From: Nonomuraea helvata
GTDB lineage: Bacteria > Actinomycetota > Actinomycetes > Streptosporangiales > Streptosporangiaceae
Reading direction: 5' to 3'
Assembly: GCF_039535785.1 (NCBI RefSeq)
Contig: NZ_BAAAXV010000009.1
Span: forward strand, 248,001 to 312,000
DNA length: 64,000 nucleotides
Shown piece by piece: positions 16,613 to 25,556 of the stretch (the stretch's first letter is position 1; the number at the start of each line of letters is the position of its first letter). The translations under genes were made by a program, and so were the position numbers. The notes beneath the pieces were generated by a model that saw only the letters and a list, made by a program, of their open reading frames with translations, did no database searches and was not told where the DNA came from.

Positions 16613-18706
16613 TCAGGGCAGGGCCATCCAGACATTGATCCGCAGGGTGAAGGTACTGTCCGGCGCGTCCACGAGCGAGCGCTCGTCCTGGCGGGTGACC
16701 AGTGCCAGCACCTGAGACGCCGGCCCGTACGGCGAGACCTGGTCCGCCTCGGCGGCCAGGACGACAGGGACGCGGCCCGTGGCGCGCACGCGCTCGATCA
16801 GGCGGCGCACCCGCCACTCAGGGGCGACGCTCAAGCTCTTCTCCCGAGCCACCTCCGCGGCCGGGCGGCCGCACATGCCGCGCACGAGCTGGGTGAACCG
16901 GTCGCCGGTGACCCGCTCGACGATCAGCACCGACGCGTTGGGCGGGATCTTGGCGCACATCGCCGCCACGGCCGCCGCCTCCCCCCGCTCGACCGGGGTG
17001 AACGCGGTGCCGATCGAGGTGACGGTCGGCGGCACGAGAACGGCCAGCACCGCGAGCACCATCCCCCAGCGCGGGAGCCGGGGGCCGGACAGCCACTTGG
17101 GGCCGCGCCGTACCGCGAGGTCGCGTAGCCAGGGCTGGTCGCGCAGCCAGGCCAGCCCGTACGTGGCCAGCAGGATCATCCCGGGGATCACGACGGGGAC
17201 GAGGCGGCGGGCGGCCCACGGATGGTCGGGGGTGATCTCGGGGCGCAGCAGCGTGGTGACGGTGGTCCAGCCGATGACCGCGAGCGGCGGCAGCCACTCG
17301 AACGGCCGGCCGTCCCGCAGGAGCCTGCGTACCAGCACCGCCGCCGCGAGCGTGGCCAGCACCACCACGGGCAGGCCGACGTACCAGATCACCCAGTGCA
17401 GGGAGTTCTCGAAGTAGAGCCGCGTGCCGTCGACGGGCAGCCGGTAGATCTCCTGGGTCTGCCTGATCATCAGCTCCGTGCGCCGGTCCTCCAACGTCGT
17501 GGGGATCCGGGTGACGGTCTGCAGCCACGGGCGGACGTACAGGCCGATCATGAGGAGCACCACCAGCCCGGCGCCGGCCGCCGGGGCCCACCTCGGCAGG
17601 CGGATCCTGGCGAGCAGCGGGGCGGCGGCCGTGCCGACCAGGGTGAGCAGGAGGACGGCGGCGCAGATGAACAGCAGCGGCCTGACCGAGCTCGACAGGT
17701 ACGACAGGTAGGGCCGGGCGAGCAGGTACGCCGCGAGCATCCCGGTGCCGGCGCCCACGACGAGCCCGGCCAGCAGCGGCGGCCCCAGCGCCCCCTGCGG
17801 CCTGGCGAAGCGCCGCATCGCGATCAGCAATCCCGCGAACGCCAGCACCGGCAGCACGTCACGCAGCCCGTCCACCCTGACCAGCACGGCCAGCCCGAAC
17901 ACCAGCCCGGCCAGCAGCCCCCGCACCCAGCCCGACCAGCCGGGCCTGAGCCTGCCGTTCGAGGACTCGCCGTTCGAGGACTCGCCGGTCACCCGCGCGA
18001 GCGCGTCGTAGATCAGCGCCAGCCCGCCGAACAGCAGGATCAGCGAGGGGATCTCGCTGAACGTGGTCCGTGAGGTGTAGAGGACCGGCAGGCTCACCGC
18101 GAAGACGGCCGACGCCAGTACGGCCCAGCGCGCTCCCGCGAGCCGGGCCACCACCCCGCCCACCACGAGCACGGCCAGCCCGCCCAGCACCGCCGGGACC
18201 GCGAACGGCACCCCCAGCCAGTCGCCCACCGCGAACAGCATCGGCGGCCCCGGCATGAACTGCGGCACCACCGCCCCGTTCACCTCGTAGAACCCGACGC
18301 TCTCGAAGATCAGCGCGGGATCGGCCCCGCCGAACGCCGCGGCCTGCGTCGGGACGGGCAGCGAGCCGTGGCCCGCGATCCAGGCCGCGTACTGCGCGTA
18401 CGTCGCCGGATCCCGCCGGACGATGACCTGCTCGGCATGCATGACCACGTTGAAGACGCCCGACGCCACGGCCACCGCCACGACCCCTGCGACCTGCCGC
18501 CACGTGGCCTGGACGACCGTGCCCAGCCGTCGCGTGCCGGCCCAGCACAGCAGGGCGGCGGCGGACAGCCCGGCCAGCCCGGCCGGCAGCGGCGCGAACC
18601 AGCCGAGCAGCAGCAGCGGCAGCCCCGCCAGCAGCCAGCCGGCCACGGCGAGCGCGGGCGCCACCGAGAGCAGGGCGAGGACCCGTCCGGGTCGATCGAG
18701 TTCCAT
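16613..18706 (-). CDS. Large polytopic GT-C-type glycosyltransferase
   Basis: The 697-residue protein has a dozen or so membrane helices and an acidic segment in the first large loop (VVRRDPATYAQY), the usual place of the catalytic aspartate in GT39/ArnT-like GT-C enzymes. A soluble C-terminal domain (about residues 580-697) follows. Such enzymes use polyprenyl-phosphate sugars outside the membrane, which fits the DPM1-like gene next downstream. ATG 18706 is chosen because the frame further upstream overlaps the divergent gene; no clear ribosome site is visible. A short in-frame duplication encodes GESSNGESSNG near residue 240. Confidence 0.8.
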   Translation of the reverse strand: MELDRPGRVLALLSVAPALAVAGWLLAGLPLLLLGWFAPLPAGLAGLSAAALLCWAGTRRLGTVVQATWRQVAGVVAVAVASGVFNVVMHAEQVIVRRDPATYAQYAAWIAGHGSLPVPTQAAAFGGADPALIFESVGFYEVNGAVVPQFMPGPPMLFAVGDWLGVPFAVPAVLGGLAVLVVGGVVARLAGARWAVLASAVFAVSLPVLYTSRTTFSEIPSLILLFGGLALIYDALARVTGESSNGESSNGRLRPGWSGWVRGLLAGLVFGLAVLVRVDGLRDVLPVLAFAGLLIAMRRFARPQGALGPPLLAGLVVGAGTGMLAAYLLARPYLSYLSSSVRPLLFICAAVLLLTLVGTAAAPLLARIRLPRWAPAAGAGLVVLLMIGLYVRPWLQTVTRIPTTLEDRRTELMIRQTQEIYRLPVDGTRLYFENSLHWVIWYVGLPVVVLATLAAAVLVRRLLRDGRPFEWLPPLAVIGWTTVTTLLRPEITPDHPWAARRLVPVVIPGMILLATYGLAWLRDQPWLRDLAVRRGPKWLSGPRLPRWGMVLAVLAVLVPPTVTSIGTAFTPVERGEAAAVAAMCAKIPPNASVLIVERVTGDRFTQLVRGMCGRPAAEVAREKSLSVAPEWRVRRLIERVRATGRVPVVLAAEADQVSPYGPASQVLALVTRQDERSLVDAPDSTFTLRINVWMALP

Positions 18707-18836
18707 CGGTGAGCGAGCGTATCCAACCTGGGAGGCCACTTCGACGAACGCGGCGGGTGCGGCGCCAATGGCACGGGGCTCGCGGAATCGCGGGTAGCGT
18801 ACATGTGCCGGAAAGAGACGCGGGAGGACAGGCGGG

Positions 18837-20357
18837 GTGATGGCGGAGGCTCGCGCCGATGAGCCCGCGAAGACCGGCCGCGGCAGGCGCCGCGCGCCGC
18901 GCGACCCGTCCCGCCGGAGCGGCAGAGGGCTTCGGGGCAGGCTCGCCCCGCTCAAGGATCCGTCCTGGTGGAAGCGGCACCGGTGGTTCCTGGGTGTTCT
19001 CGCCCTCGGCGCCGTCCTGCGGGCGCTGGCGATGCTGGGCTACCGCCCGGCCCTGTGGTTCCCCGACTCCTACACCTACATCGTCACCGTCTTCAAGCCG
19101 ATCCCCGACCGGGTCAGGCCGGCCGGCTACCCGATGTTCATGAAGCTGCTGGAGCCGTTCCACAGCTTCGGGGTGGTCACCGCCGCGCAGCACCTGCTCG
19201 GCCTGGCCGTCGGCGTGCTGATCTACCGGACCGCGAGACGGGCGCCCCGGTGGGCGGCGACGCTGGCCACGGTGCCGGTGCTGCTCGACGGGTACCAGAT
19301 CGAGCTGGAGCACCTGCTCGTCTCCGACACGCTCTTCATGTTCCTGGTCGTGGTGGCGTCGGCGCTGTGCGTGACGGAGCGGCGGGCCACGGTGGTCGCC
19401 ATCGGGCTGCTGCTGGCCGCCGCCACCCTGACCAGGACCATCGGCCAGCCCCTCATCGTGCTGTTCGCCGCGTGGTTCGTCCTGCGCGGGCGGGTGCGGC
19501 TCGCCGGGGTGCTGCTCGCGGCCGCGCTGGTGCCCGTGGTCGCGTACGGCGGCTGGTTCTACGCCACCTACCAGCGCGTCGGCCTCGTGGGCGCGAACGG
19601 CGTCTTCCTGTACGCCCGGACGATGGCGTTCGCCGACTGCGCCAAGATGGACCCGCCGCCCGACCTGAGGGTCCTGTGCGACCCGCGGCCACCGGAGCGG
19701 CGCCCGCCGTCCCAGGAGTACATCTGGGCCAAGGACTCCCCTCTCGTGGAGCTGCCCGGGATCACGTTCACGAAGAAGAACGACGACCTGGCGGGCAGGT
19801 TCGCGACGCTGGCGATCAGGAGTCAGCCGGTCGACTACGCCGCCTCGGTGCTGACCGAGCTGGGGCGCACCTTCACCTGGAGCCGTCCGGTCTATCCCGA
19901 TCCCGAGATCTACGGCTACTACCAGTTCCCGGTGAAGGAGCCCGGGCCACCTGGCCGCTATCCCGCACAGGTCGGTGCCGATTATGCAAAGCTCTACGAA
20001 CAGGGTGCGATCGGTACAAAGATCGTCGAGCCCTACGCCGGATGGCTGAGGGCCTACCAGAGCGTGGCGCGGCTGCCCGGCCTGGTGCTGCTGGGGGCCC
20101 TGCTGGTGCCCCTTGTGGCGGCCGTCACGCGCAGGCGTCGGCCAAGGCGCCCCCCGGCCTGGCTGGTGCCCTGGTCGGCGGCGGTCGTGCTGCTGGTCAC
20201 ACCGGCCGTGGCGGCGGAGTTCGACTATCGGTACGTGTTGCCGGCCGTACCCCTGGCCTGTTTGGCGGCGGCCCTGAGCATCAGGCCTGACGTGCTAAGA
20301 CAGTCCGGAGGCGATAAGGAGTTTGGCGATGATATTCCACCCAATGTCCAGCTCTGA
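18837..20357 (+). CDS. Polytopic membrane protein, GT-C-like
   Basis: The 506-residue protein has a basic N-terminus (about residues 12-50) and then about nine to ten hydrophobic segments. The first external loop carries WFPDSYTYI, where the Asp is placed as in GT-C glycosyltransferases. RVRPAGYPMF follows, resembling the glycine/proline pattern of the family. Its sugar and acceptor are unknown. GTG 18837 or ATG 18840, behind GGAGG, could start it. It is divergent from another GT-C-like gene with a shared 130-bp region, and its 3' end overlaps the small gene that follows. Confidence 0.8.
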   Translation: MMAEARADEPAKTGRGRRRAPRDPSRRSGRGLRGRLAPLKDPSWWKRHRWFLGVLALGAVLRALAMLGYRPALWFPDSYTYIVTVFKPIPDRVRPAGYPMFMKLLEPFHSFGVVTAAQHLLGLAVGVLIYRTARRAPRWAATLATVPVLLDGYQIELEHLLVSDTLFMFLVVVASALCVTERRATVVAIGLLLAAATLTRTIGQPLIVLFAAWFVLRGRVRLAGVLLAAALVPVVAYGGWFYATYQRVGLVGANGVFLYARTMAFADCAKMDPPPDLRVLCDPRPPERRPPSQEYIWAKDSPLVELPGITFTKKNDDLAGRFATLAIRSQPVDYAASVLTELGRTFTWSRPVYPDPEIYGYYQFPVKEPGPPGRYPAQVGADYAKLYEQGAIGTKIVEPYAGWLRAYQSVARLPGLVLLGALLVPLVAAVTRRRRPRRPPAWLVPWSAAVVLLVTPAVAAEFDYRYVLPAVPLACLAAALSIRPDVLRQSGGDKEFGDDIPPNVQL

Positions 20358-20505
20358 GTATGCTTTGCCGCGGAAACTTCAGGCCCGGGTCACGGTCGTC
20401 CCCCACGGTCATGACACCTGGTACGCCGTACGTGACCTCGTCTCGTGGCGCGAGGCGACGAAGCCAGCGCGTCAGGCGCAAGAAGCGAGGCTAGGGGACG
20501 TATGA
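20329..20505 (+). CDS. Small protein gene coupled to the LCP gene
   Basis: The 58-residue frame starts at ATG 20329 behind a consensus AAGGAG (20316-20321, 7-base spacing) inside the 3' end of the membrane-protein gene. It ends in an ATGA overlap with the LCP start at 20502. The product has an aromatic/basic middle (VVPHGHDTWYAVRDLVSWRE), no signal peptide and no membrane segment. The ribosome site and coupling suggest a real translated gene; I recognise no family. It could alternatively be a leader frame whose translation drives the LCP gene. Confidence 0.55.
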   Translation: MIFHPMSSSEYALPRKLQARVTVVPHGHDTWYAVRDLVSWREATKPARQAQEARLGDV

Positions 20506-22154
20506 CTGACTACAGGAGCGTGCCCGTAGTCGACACCGGGCAGGGCTACAGGGGTGCCCCCACCCAGCCCGGCAGCAGGATGGCACGCAGAGCGGCCGCT
20601 TCCGCGCCGCCTCCGCCACCGCCCGACGACCGGTCGGCGCGCGGTCACCGCGGCGGTGGCGGCGGCGGCGGTGGCCAGAACAAGATGCGGATCCTCGCCT
20701 GGGTCAGCATCGGCCTCACCACGGTCATGGTGGCCGGCGCGCTGACCGGCTACACGGTCTATCGCGACGCCCTCGGCAACATCAACAAGAAGAGCGTCAA
20801 CAGCGACATCCTCAACCCGAGGCCGCCGGAGACCGGAGCGCTCAACGTCCTGCTCGTGGGCTCCGACACCCGCGCGGGCAAGGGCAACGCGAAGTACGGC
20901 CAGCAGCTCGCCAGGACGGCCGACGCCGGCGGCAAGCGCACCGACACGATCATCCTCATGCACCTCTCCCCCGGCCGGGACAAAGCACGCCTGATCAGCT
21001 TCCCGCGCGACTCGATGGTGCAGATCCCCAAGTGCAAGAACGAGACCACCAAGCAGGAGATGCCCCCGCGCCGAGACATGATCAACTCGGCGTACAACTC
21101 CGGTGGCATCGCCTGCACGATCTCCACGATCGAGACCCTCACCGGCATCCGCGTCAACCACTTCGTCGAGGTCGACTTCAGCGGCTTCAAGAACATCGTG
21201 GACGCGCTCGGCGGCATCGAGATCTGCCTGAAGTCGGGCGTCAACGACAAGAACTCCCACTTGGTCCTGCCACCGGGCAAGAGCCTGCTCAACGGCGAGA
21301 AGGCCCTGGGGTACGTGCGCCTGCGCCACTACGGTGACGGCAGCGACATCCAGCGCATCAAGCGGCAGCAGATCTTCCTGAGCAAGGTCGTCGCCAAGGC
21401 CACCAGCAGCGAGCTGCTCACCGACGTCGGCAAGCTCACGGACTTCATCGCGGCCGCGGGCAAGTCGGTCACCATGGACCCCGAGCTGGCCAACGACACC
21501 GAGCAGCTCATCAACATCGCGATGAGCGCCAAGCAGCTGACGGCGGGGGGCGTCAAGTTCACGACGATCCCGTGGGGGCCCGACCCCGAGGACAAGAACC
21601 GCGTGGTCTGGAGACAGCCCGACGCCAACGAGCTGTTCACCTCGATCAAGACCGACACCGAGGTCGCCACCCCGGCGCCGTCCGCGAGCGCCGGCACAGA
21701 CGCCAAGCCGAAGGTCACGATCAAGCCCGAGCAGGTGAAGGTCCAGGTGCTCAACGGCACCAAGACCGTGGGCAAGGGGCGCGAGGTCGCCGACCAGCTC
21801 GCCAAGGAGGGCTTCAACGTCGTCGGCCTGGGCAACTACGAGGCCGCGGGCGGCCAGAGCCTGGCCAAGACCGAGATCCACTACGCCAAGACCATCGAGA
21901 CGGCCCCCGACCACGCGAGCACGCTGGCCGGAGCCGTCGTGCCCAAGCCCGCTCCGGCGGCGGGCAAGGTCACGGTCACCAACCCTCAGCCGTACACCGC
22001 CGCGGCCCCGCCCGCGACCGCCGCACCCAAGGGCACTCCGGTGATGCAGCTCGTCGTGGGTGAGGACTTCGAGTCGGTCAAGGTGACCAAGCTGCCCGAC
22101 AGCGTCAACAACAGCACCATCACCGCGTCCGAGCAGAAGAACGCCTGCACCTGA
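20502..22154 (+). CDS. LytR-CpsA-Psr (LCP) family protein with LytR_C domain, first of two
   Basis: LCP enzymes transfer polyprenyl-linked glycopolymers to peptidoglycan outside the membrane. The 550-residue protein has a Pro/Gly-rich cytoplasmic N-terminus and one membrane anchor (ILAWVSIGLTTVMVAGALTG, about residues 67-86). The LCP domain follows (LLVGSDTRAG, KRTDTIILMHL, ISFPRDSMV, INSAYNSGG, YVRLRHYGDGSDIQRI). A LytR_C domain starts near residue 410 (VKVQVLNGTKTVGKGREVA), then an Ala/Pro/Thr tail. ATG 20502 overlaps the small upstream gene. It probably attaches the polymer built by this locus. Confidence 0.93.
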   Translation: MTDYRSVPVVDTGQGYRGAPTQPGSRMARRAAASAPPPPPPDDRSARGHRGGGGGGGGQNKMRILAWVSIGLTTVMVAGALTGYTVYRDALGNINKKSVNSDILNPRPPETGALNVLLVGSDTRAGKGNAKYGQQLARTADAGGKRTDTIILMHLSPGRDKARLISFPRDSMVQIPKCKNETTKQEMPPRRDMINSAYNSGGIACTISTIETLTGIRVNHFVEVDFSGFKNIVDALGGIEICLKSGVNDKNSHLVLPPGKSLLNGEKALGYVRLRHYGDGSDIQRIKRQQIFLSKVVAKATSSELLTDVGKLTDFIAAAGKSVTMDPELANDTEQLINIAMSAKQLTAGGVKFTTIPWGPDPEDKNRVVWRQPDANELFTSIKTDTEVATPAPSASAGTDAKPKVTIKPEQVKVQVLNGTKTVGKGREVADQLAKEGFNVVGLGNYEAAGGQSLAKTEIHYAKTIETAPDHASTLAGAVVPKPAPAAGKVTVTNPQPYTAAAPPATAAPKGTPVMQLVVGEDFESVKVTKLPDSVNNSTITASEQKNACT

Positions 22155-22331
22155 CCTCCAAGTTCCCTGTGGAATCGGGTGTTCTCCGTCCGCGCGAGGG
22201 ACAGGACCCGCGCGGGCGGGATAGTCTGTTGCGGGTCGGCGACGCAGCGCGACACGGTGCCGAGAGGCATCCGCTGATCGTGTTGACGTCGTGTTCCCCG
22301 GCCCCGAGAGCGAAGCTGAGCGACTTCCCCT

Positions 22332-23708
22332 GTGTCTGACACCAGATTCTCCCCATCGGTCACGACTCCGCGGACTCCCGAGGAGGACGCCGGCGGCCCC
22401 GCCCAGACGGGGGCCCGCTGGCCACTGCCGGAGGAGGCGTTCTGGAGCGAGGCCGCCGACCCGCACGGGGTCGCGCCAGGGGAGCTCACCGAGCCTCAGC
22501 CCGTGGTGAAGGCCCCTGCGAAGAGCCCGGCGAAGGGCCCAGAGGAGGCCCCTTCGAAGGGCGCGGTGGAGGGCTCTGCGAAGACCTCTTCGAAGGGCGC
22601 GGTGAAGGACGACGCGCGGGCGACGGTCACGAAGGAGCGACCCCAGCCGCGGACGACGACGGATGACCGGCCCCAGCAGCAGCCCGAGCCGAAGCTCGAG
22701 GCCGAGCCGCCCAGGCGCAAGCGCGACCCGTTCCTCGACAACGTCAAGTTCGTCCTGATCGCCCTGGTGCCGATCGGCCACGCGCTGGTGCCGACGCTCG
22801 CGGCCGGCTCCAACCGGGCCCTCTACATCTTCATCTACACGTTCCACATGCCGCTGTTCGTGCTCATCAGCGGCTACCTGTCCAGAAACTTCTGGAACTC
22901 CAACGCGAAGACCAACAAGCTGGTCGACACGTTCCTCATCCCGTACGTGATCGTCGAGGTCGGCTACGCCATCCTCCGTACCTCGGTGGGCCAGAAGTGG
23001 AGCCTGACGATCATCGACCCGGCCTGGCTCAACTGGTATCTGCTGGCGCTGCTGTTCTGGCGGCTGTCCACGCCGGTGTGGAAGCGGATGAAGTTCCCCG
23101 TGCCGGTGGCGATCGCGATCTACCTGTTCGCCGGGTTCTCGCAGATCTCGGGCGACTTCAGCATGGACCGCTTCTTCGGCCTCGTTCCGTTCTTCGTGAT
23201 CGGCCTGGTGATGCAGCCCGAGCACTTCGAGATGCTCAACCGGCGCTGGATCAAGATCCTGGCGGCCCTCACCGTCCTCGGCGCGGCGGCGGTGGCGATC
23301 TACATCGCGCCGAAGGCGCCGCTCGACCCGTTCTACTTCAAGGCCAGCTACCAGGACCTCCACCTGTCGTGGTACATGGGGCTCGCCCTGCGCAGCGGCC
23401 TGCTGGTGTGCTCGCTGGCCATGTGCTTCGCCGTGCTGGCGCTGGTGCCCAGGGGTGAGACGTGGTTCTCCGACCTCGGCACCCGCACGCTCTACTGCTA
23501 CCTGCTCCACGGCATCCCCGTGCTGGTCGCCAAGGAGATGGGCTGGCTCGACTTCCCGTGGCTGTTCGGACCGCTGGGAGCGCTGGCGATCGCTTCGAGC
23601 TGCTTCGCGCTGGCGATCGTGCTGTGCCTGCCCGAGACCCGTACGATCTTCAAGTGGGTGCTGGAGCCCCGCCTGACCTGGCTCTATCGTCGCCCCTCAC
23701 GAAGTTAA
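22332..23708 (+). CDS. Acyltransferase family 3 membrane protein
   Basis: The 458-residue protein has a hydrophilic N-terminal extension of about 130 residues rich in Lys, Pro, Ala and Glu (APAKSPAKGPEEAPSKGA). A polytopic domain beginning DPFLDNVKFVLIALVPIGHA follows. The His near the end of the first helix and the ten or so membrane helices fit the acyltransferase-3 family, which O-acetylates or O-acylates sugars at the membrane. GTG 22332 has no evident ribosome site. Its position suggests modification of the envelope glycopolymer. Confidence 0.87.
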   Translation: MSDTRFSPSVTTPRTPEEDAGGPAQTGARWPLPEEAFWSEAADPHGVAPGELTEPQPVVKAPAKSPAKGPEEAPSKGAVEGSAKTSSKGAVKDDARATVTKERPQPRTTTDDRPQQQPEPKLEAEPPRRKRDPFLDNVKFVLIALVPIGHALVPTLAAGSNRALYIFIYTFHMPLFVLISGYLSRNFWNSNAKTNKLVDTFLIPYVIVEVGYAILRTSVGQKWSLTIIDPAWLNWYLLALLFWRLSTPVWKRMKFPVPVAIAIYLFAGFSQISGDFSMDRFFGLVPFFVIGLVMQPEHFEMLNRRWIKILAALTVLGAAAVAIYIAPKAPLDPFYFKASYQDLHLSWYMGLALRSGLLVCSLAMCFAVLALVPRGETWFSDLGTRTLYCYLLHGIPVLVAKEMGWLDFPWLFGPLGALAIASSCFALAIVLCLPETRTIFKWVLEPRLTWLYRRPSRS

Positions 23709-23764
23709 GCGACCGTTTCACCCGTATTTACGCCTTTGACCTGGTGGGCGCGGAGCATCGACGC

Positions 23765-24727
23765 ATGCGCGTATGTGTCGCCACGACCGTCCATCATCCC
23801 GAGGACGCCCGGATCATGCACCGGCAGATCAGGGCGCTGCTCGACGCGGGCCACGAGGTCACCTACGTCGCGCCGTTCACGTACTTCAACGTGACCCCCG
23901 CCATGGGGCTCACCGCGATCGACGTGGCGCGGCACGCCTCGTACGGCAGGGCGCGTACGGCGCTCAGACGCGGCGTGAAGGACGCGGACCTGCTGATCGT
24001 CCACGAGCACCGGCTGCTGCGCGTGCTGCCCTACAAGCGCCCTCCGGTGGTCTGGGACGTGCGCGAGCAGGTGGCCCCCAAGCAGCTCGTCAGGGCCGGA
24101 AGACGCCACCAGGTGATCACTCCCGCGGTGGTGCCCGAGGCGACCCTGGTGTCGACCAGCCCGCCTCCTCCCGGCGACACCAGGGTCGTGCACATCGGCC
24201 GTCTCTCGGCCGAGCGCGGCGTCTCGGAGCTGATCGGGCTGGCCGAACGGCTGATCCCGCACGGCGTCAGGCTCGACCTCATCGGCGCCGCCGCCCGCGA
24301 GGTCCGTCCGCTCCTGCGTGACGCGCAGCGGGTGGGGCTGCTCGACTGGTTCGGGTACGTGCCCAACCGGCACGCGCTGCGGATGGCCGAGGGGGCGCTG
24401 GCCGGTCTCTCGCTGGCCGACGACACGGTGCTGACGCTGCCCACCAAGATCATGGACTACATGGGGCGCGGGCTGCCGGTGATCACGACGCCCCAGGGCT
24501 CCGCGCTGGTCGAGGCCACCGGGTGCGGGCTCGTGGTGCCGCTGGACGTGGACGCGGTGCTGAACGCCGTACTGGATCTGAAGGAGGACCCGGCACGGCG
24601 GGCCCGGCTCGGCGCGCTGGGTCACACGGAGGCGCGCCTGCGCCACCACTGGCCGGACCACGCGGCCGCCTTCGTACGCCGCGCCGAGTCCTGGGCCGGC
24701 CTCCCCGCCCACGCCCTGGCCGTCTGA
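23765..24727 (+). CDS. Glycosyltransferase family 4-like protein
   Basis: The 320-residue protein begins MRVCVATTVHHPEDARIMHR and has a donor-binding half with VVHIGRLSAERGVSELIGLA and later KIMDYMGRGLPVITTPQGSA, both GT4/GT-B features. The N-terminal domain is shorter than usual for GT4. ATG 23765 has GGAG about ten bases upstream. It follows the acyltransferase by 56 bp on the same strand. Sugar specificity is unknown. Confidence 0.85.
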   Translation: MRVCVATTVHHPEDARIMHRQIRALLDAGHEVTYVAPFTYFNVTPAMGLTAIDVARHASYGRARTALRRGVKDADLLIVHEHRLLRVLPYKRPPVVWDVREQVAPKQLVRAGRRHQVITPAVVPEATLVSTSPPPPGDTRVVHIGRLSAERGVSELIGLAERLIPHGVRLDLIGAAAREVRPLLRDAQRVGLLDWFGYVPNRHALRMAEGALAGLSLADDTVLTLPTKIMDYMGRGLPVITTPQGSALVEATGCGLVVPLDVDAVLNAVLDLKEDPARRARLGALGHTEARLRHHWPDHAAAFVRRAESWAGLPAHALAV

Positions 24728-24827
24728 TCCCTCCACGCCCTGGCGGAGACGCGCCGGCCACCGCACCACGGAAGGACATCGGGGGCGGCAATGGCGACAG
24801 GACCGACGGGTTGATGTACTGGGAAGC

Positions 24828-25541
24828 ATGGCAACGCATCTCATCCAGGGCCGCACCGTGGCCATGCCGGTGCGGGTGCGGGACGCGGAGGTCTGCAGCG
24901 CCTTCTACGCGGTACGCGCCGACGCCGCCAGGGCGGTGATCGCGTACTCCGGGCTCGACGTGGCCGAGATCCTGCCCGGCAAGGCCGTCTGCGTGCTGCT
25001 GTTCGTGGACTACCGAGACGGCGACCTCGATCCCTATCACGAGTTCGGCATGGCGTTCCTGGTGCGCCCTCCAGGCGTCTCAGGGACCGGAGGGCTGAGG
25101 GATCTGCGGCAGGCCGGGGTGTTCGTGCACTGGCTGCCGGTGGACCAGTCGTTCACGCTGGAGGCCGGGCGGACGCTGTGGGGGTTCCCGAAGGAGCTGG
25201 CGGACATCGAGCTGCGGCTCGGCTCGCCGTACAAACGGTGCATCCTTCGCAAGGACGGCAGGCTCGTGCTGGACATCCTGATCAAGGCGGGCGTGCCCGC
25301 GCCGGGCGCCACGGTCATGGCGCCGCTGGACGCCTACACCCACCGTGACGGGATCACGCGGCGTGTCCCCTGGTCCGTACGTGCCCGCGGGGCCAAGGTG
25401 CGCCCCGGCGGCGCGCTGATCCGCCTGGGCAACCATCCCATCGCCAAGGAGCTGAGCGAGCTGGGGCTGCCCAAGCGGGCGATGTTCACCAGCACGGTCA
25501 CGCGGGCCGCGATGTCCTTCGGGGAAGCCGTCGAGGTCTGA
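24828..25541 (+). CDS. Acetoacetate decarboxylase family protein
   Basis: The 237-residue protein has the Adc-type fold pattern: YHEFGMAFLVR, then TLWGFPKELADIEL. Classical acetoacetate decarboxylase has a Lys-Lys pair at the FPKK position; here it is Lys-Glu, so one lysine is retained and the pKa-tuning partner may be missing. Proteins of this superfamily include other lyases and hydratases, so decarboxylation is not assured. It stands between the glycosyltransferase block and a convergent GT2 gene, with no pathway partner beside it. Confidence 0.82.
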   Translation: MATHLIQGRTVAMPVRVRDAEVCSAFYAVRADAARAVIAYSGLDVAEILPGKAVCVLLFVDYRDGDLDPYHEFGMAFLVRPPGVSGTGGLRDLRQAGVFVHWLPVDQSFTLEAGRTLWGFPKELADIELRLGSPYKRCILRKDGRLVLDILIKAGVPAPGATVMAPLDAYTHRDGITRRVPWSVRARGAKVRPGGALIRLGNHPIAKELSELGLPKRAMFTSTVTRAAMSFGEAVEV

Positions 25542-25556
25542 GCCGGGCAACCGGTG

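Noticed and set aside
20472..23510. Open frame of about 1,010 codons on the minus strand
   Set aside because: It runs antisense through the LCP and acyltransferase genes and is His/Arg/Gly-biased text without domains. High GC produces such long antisense frames.
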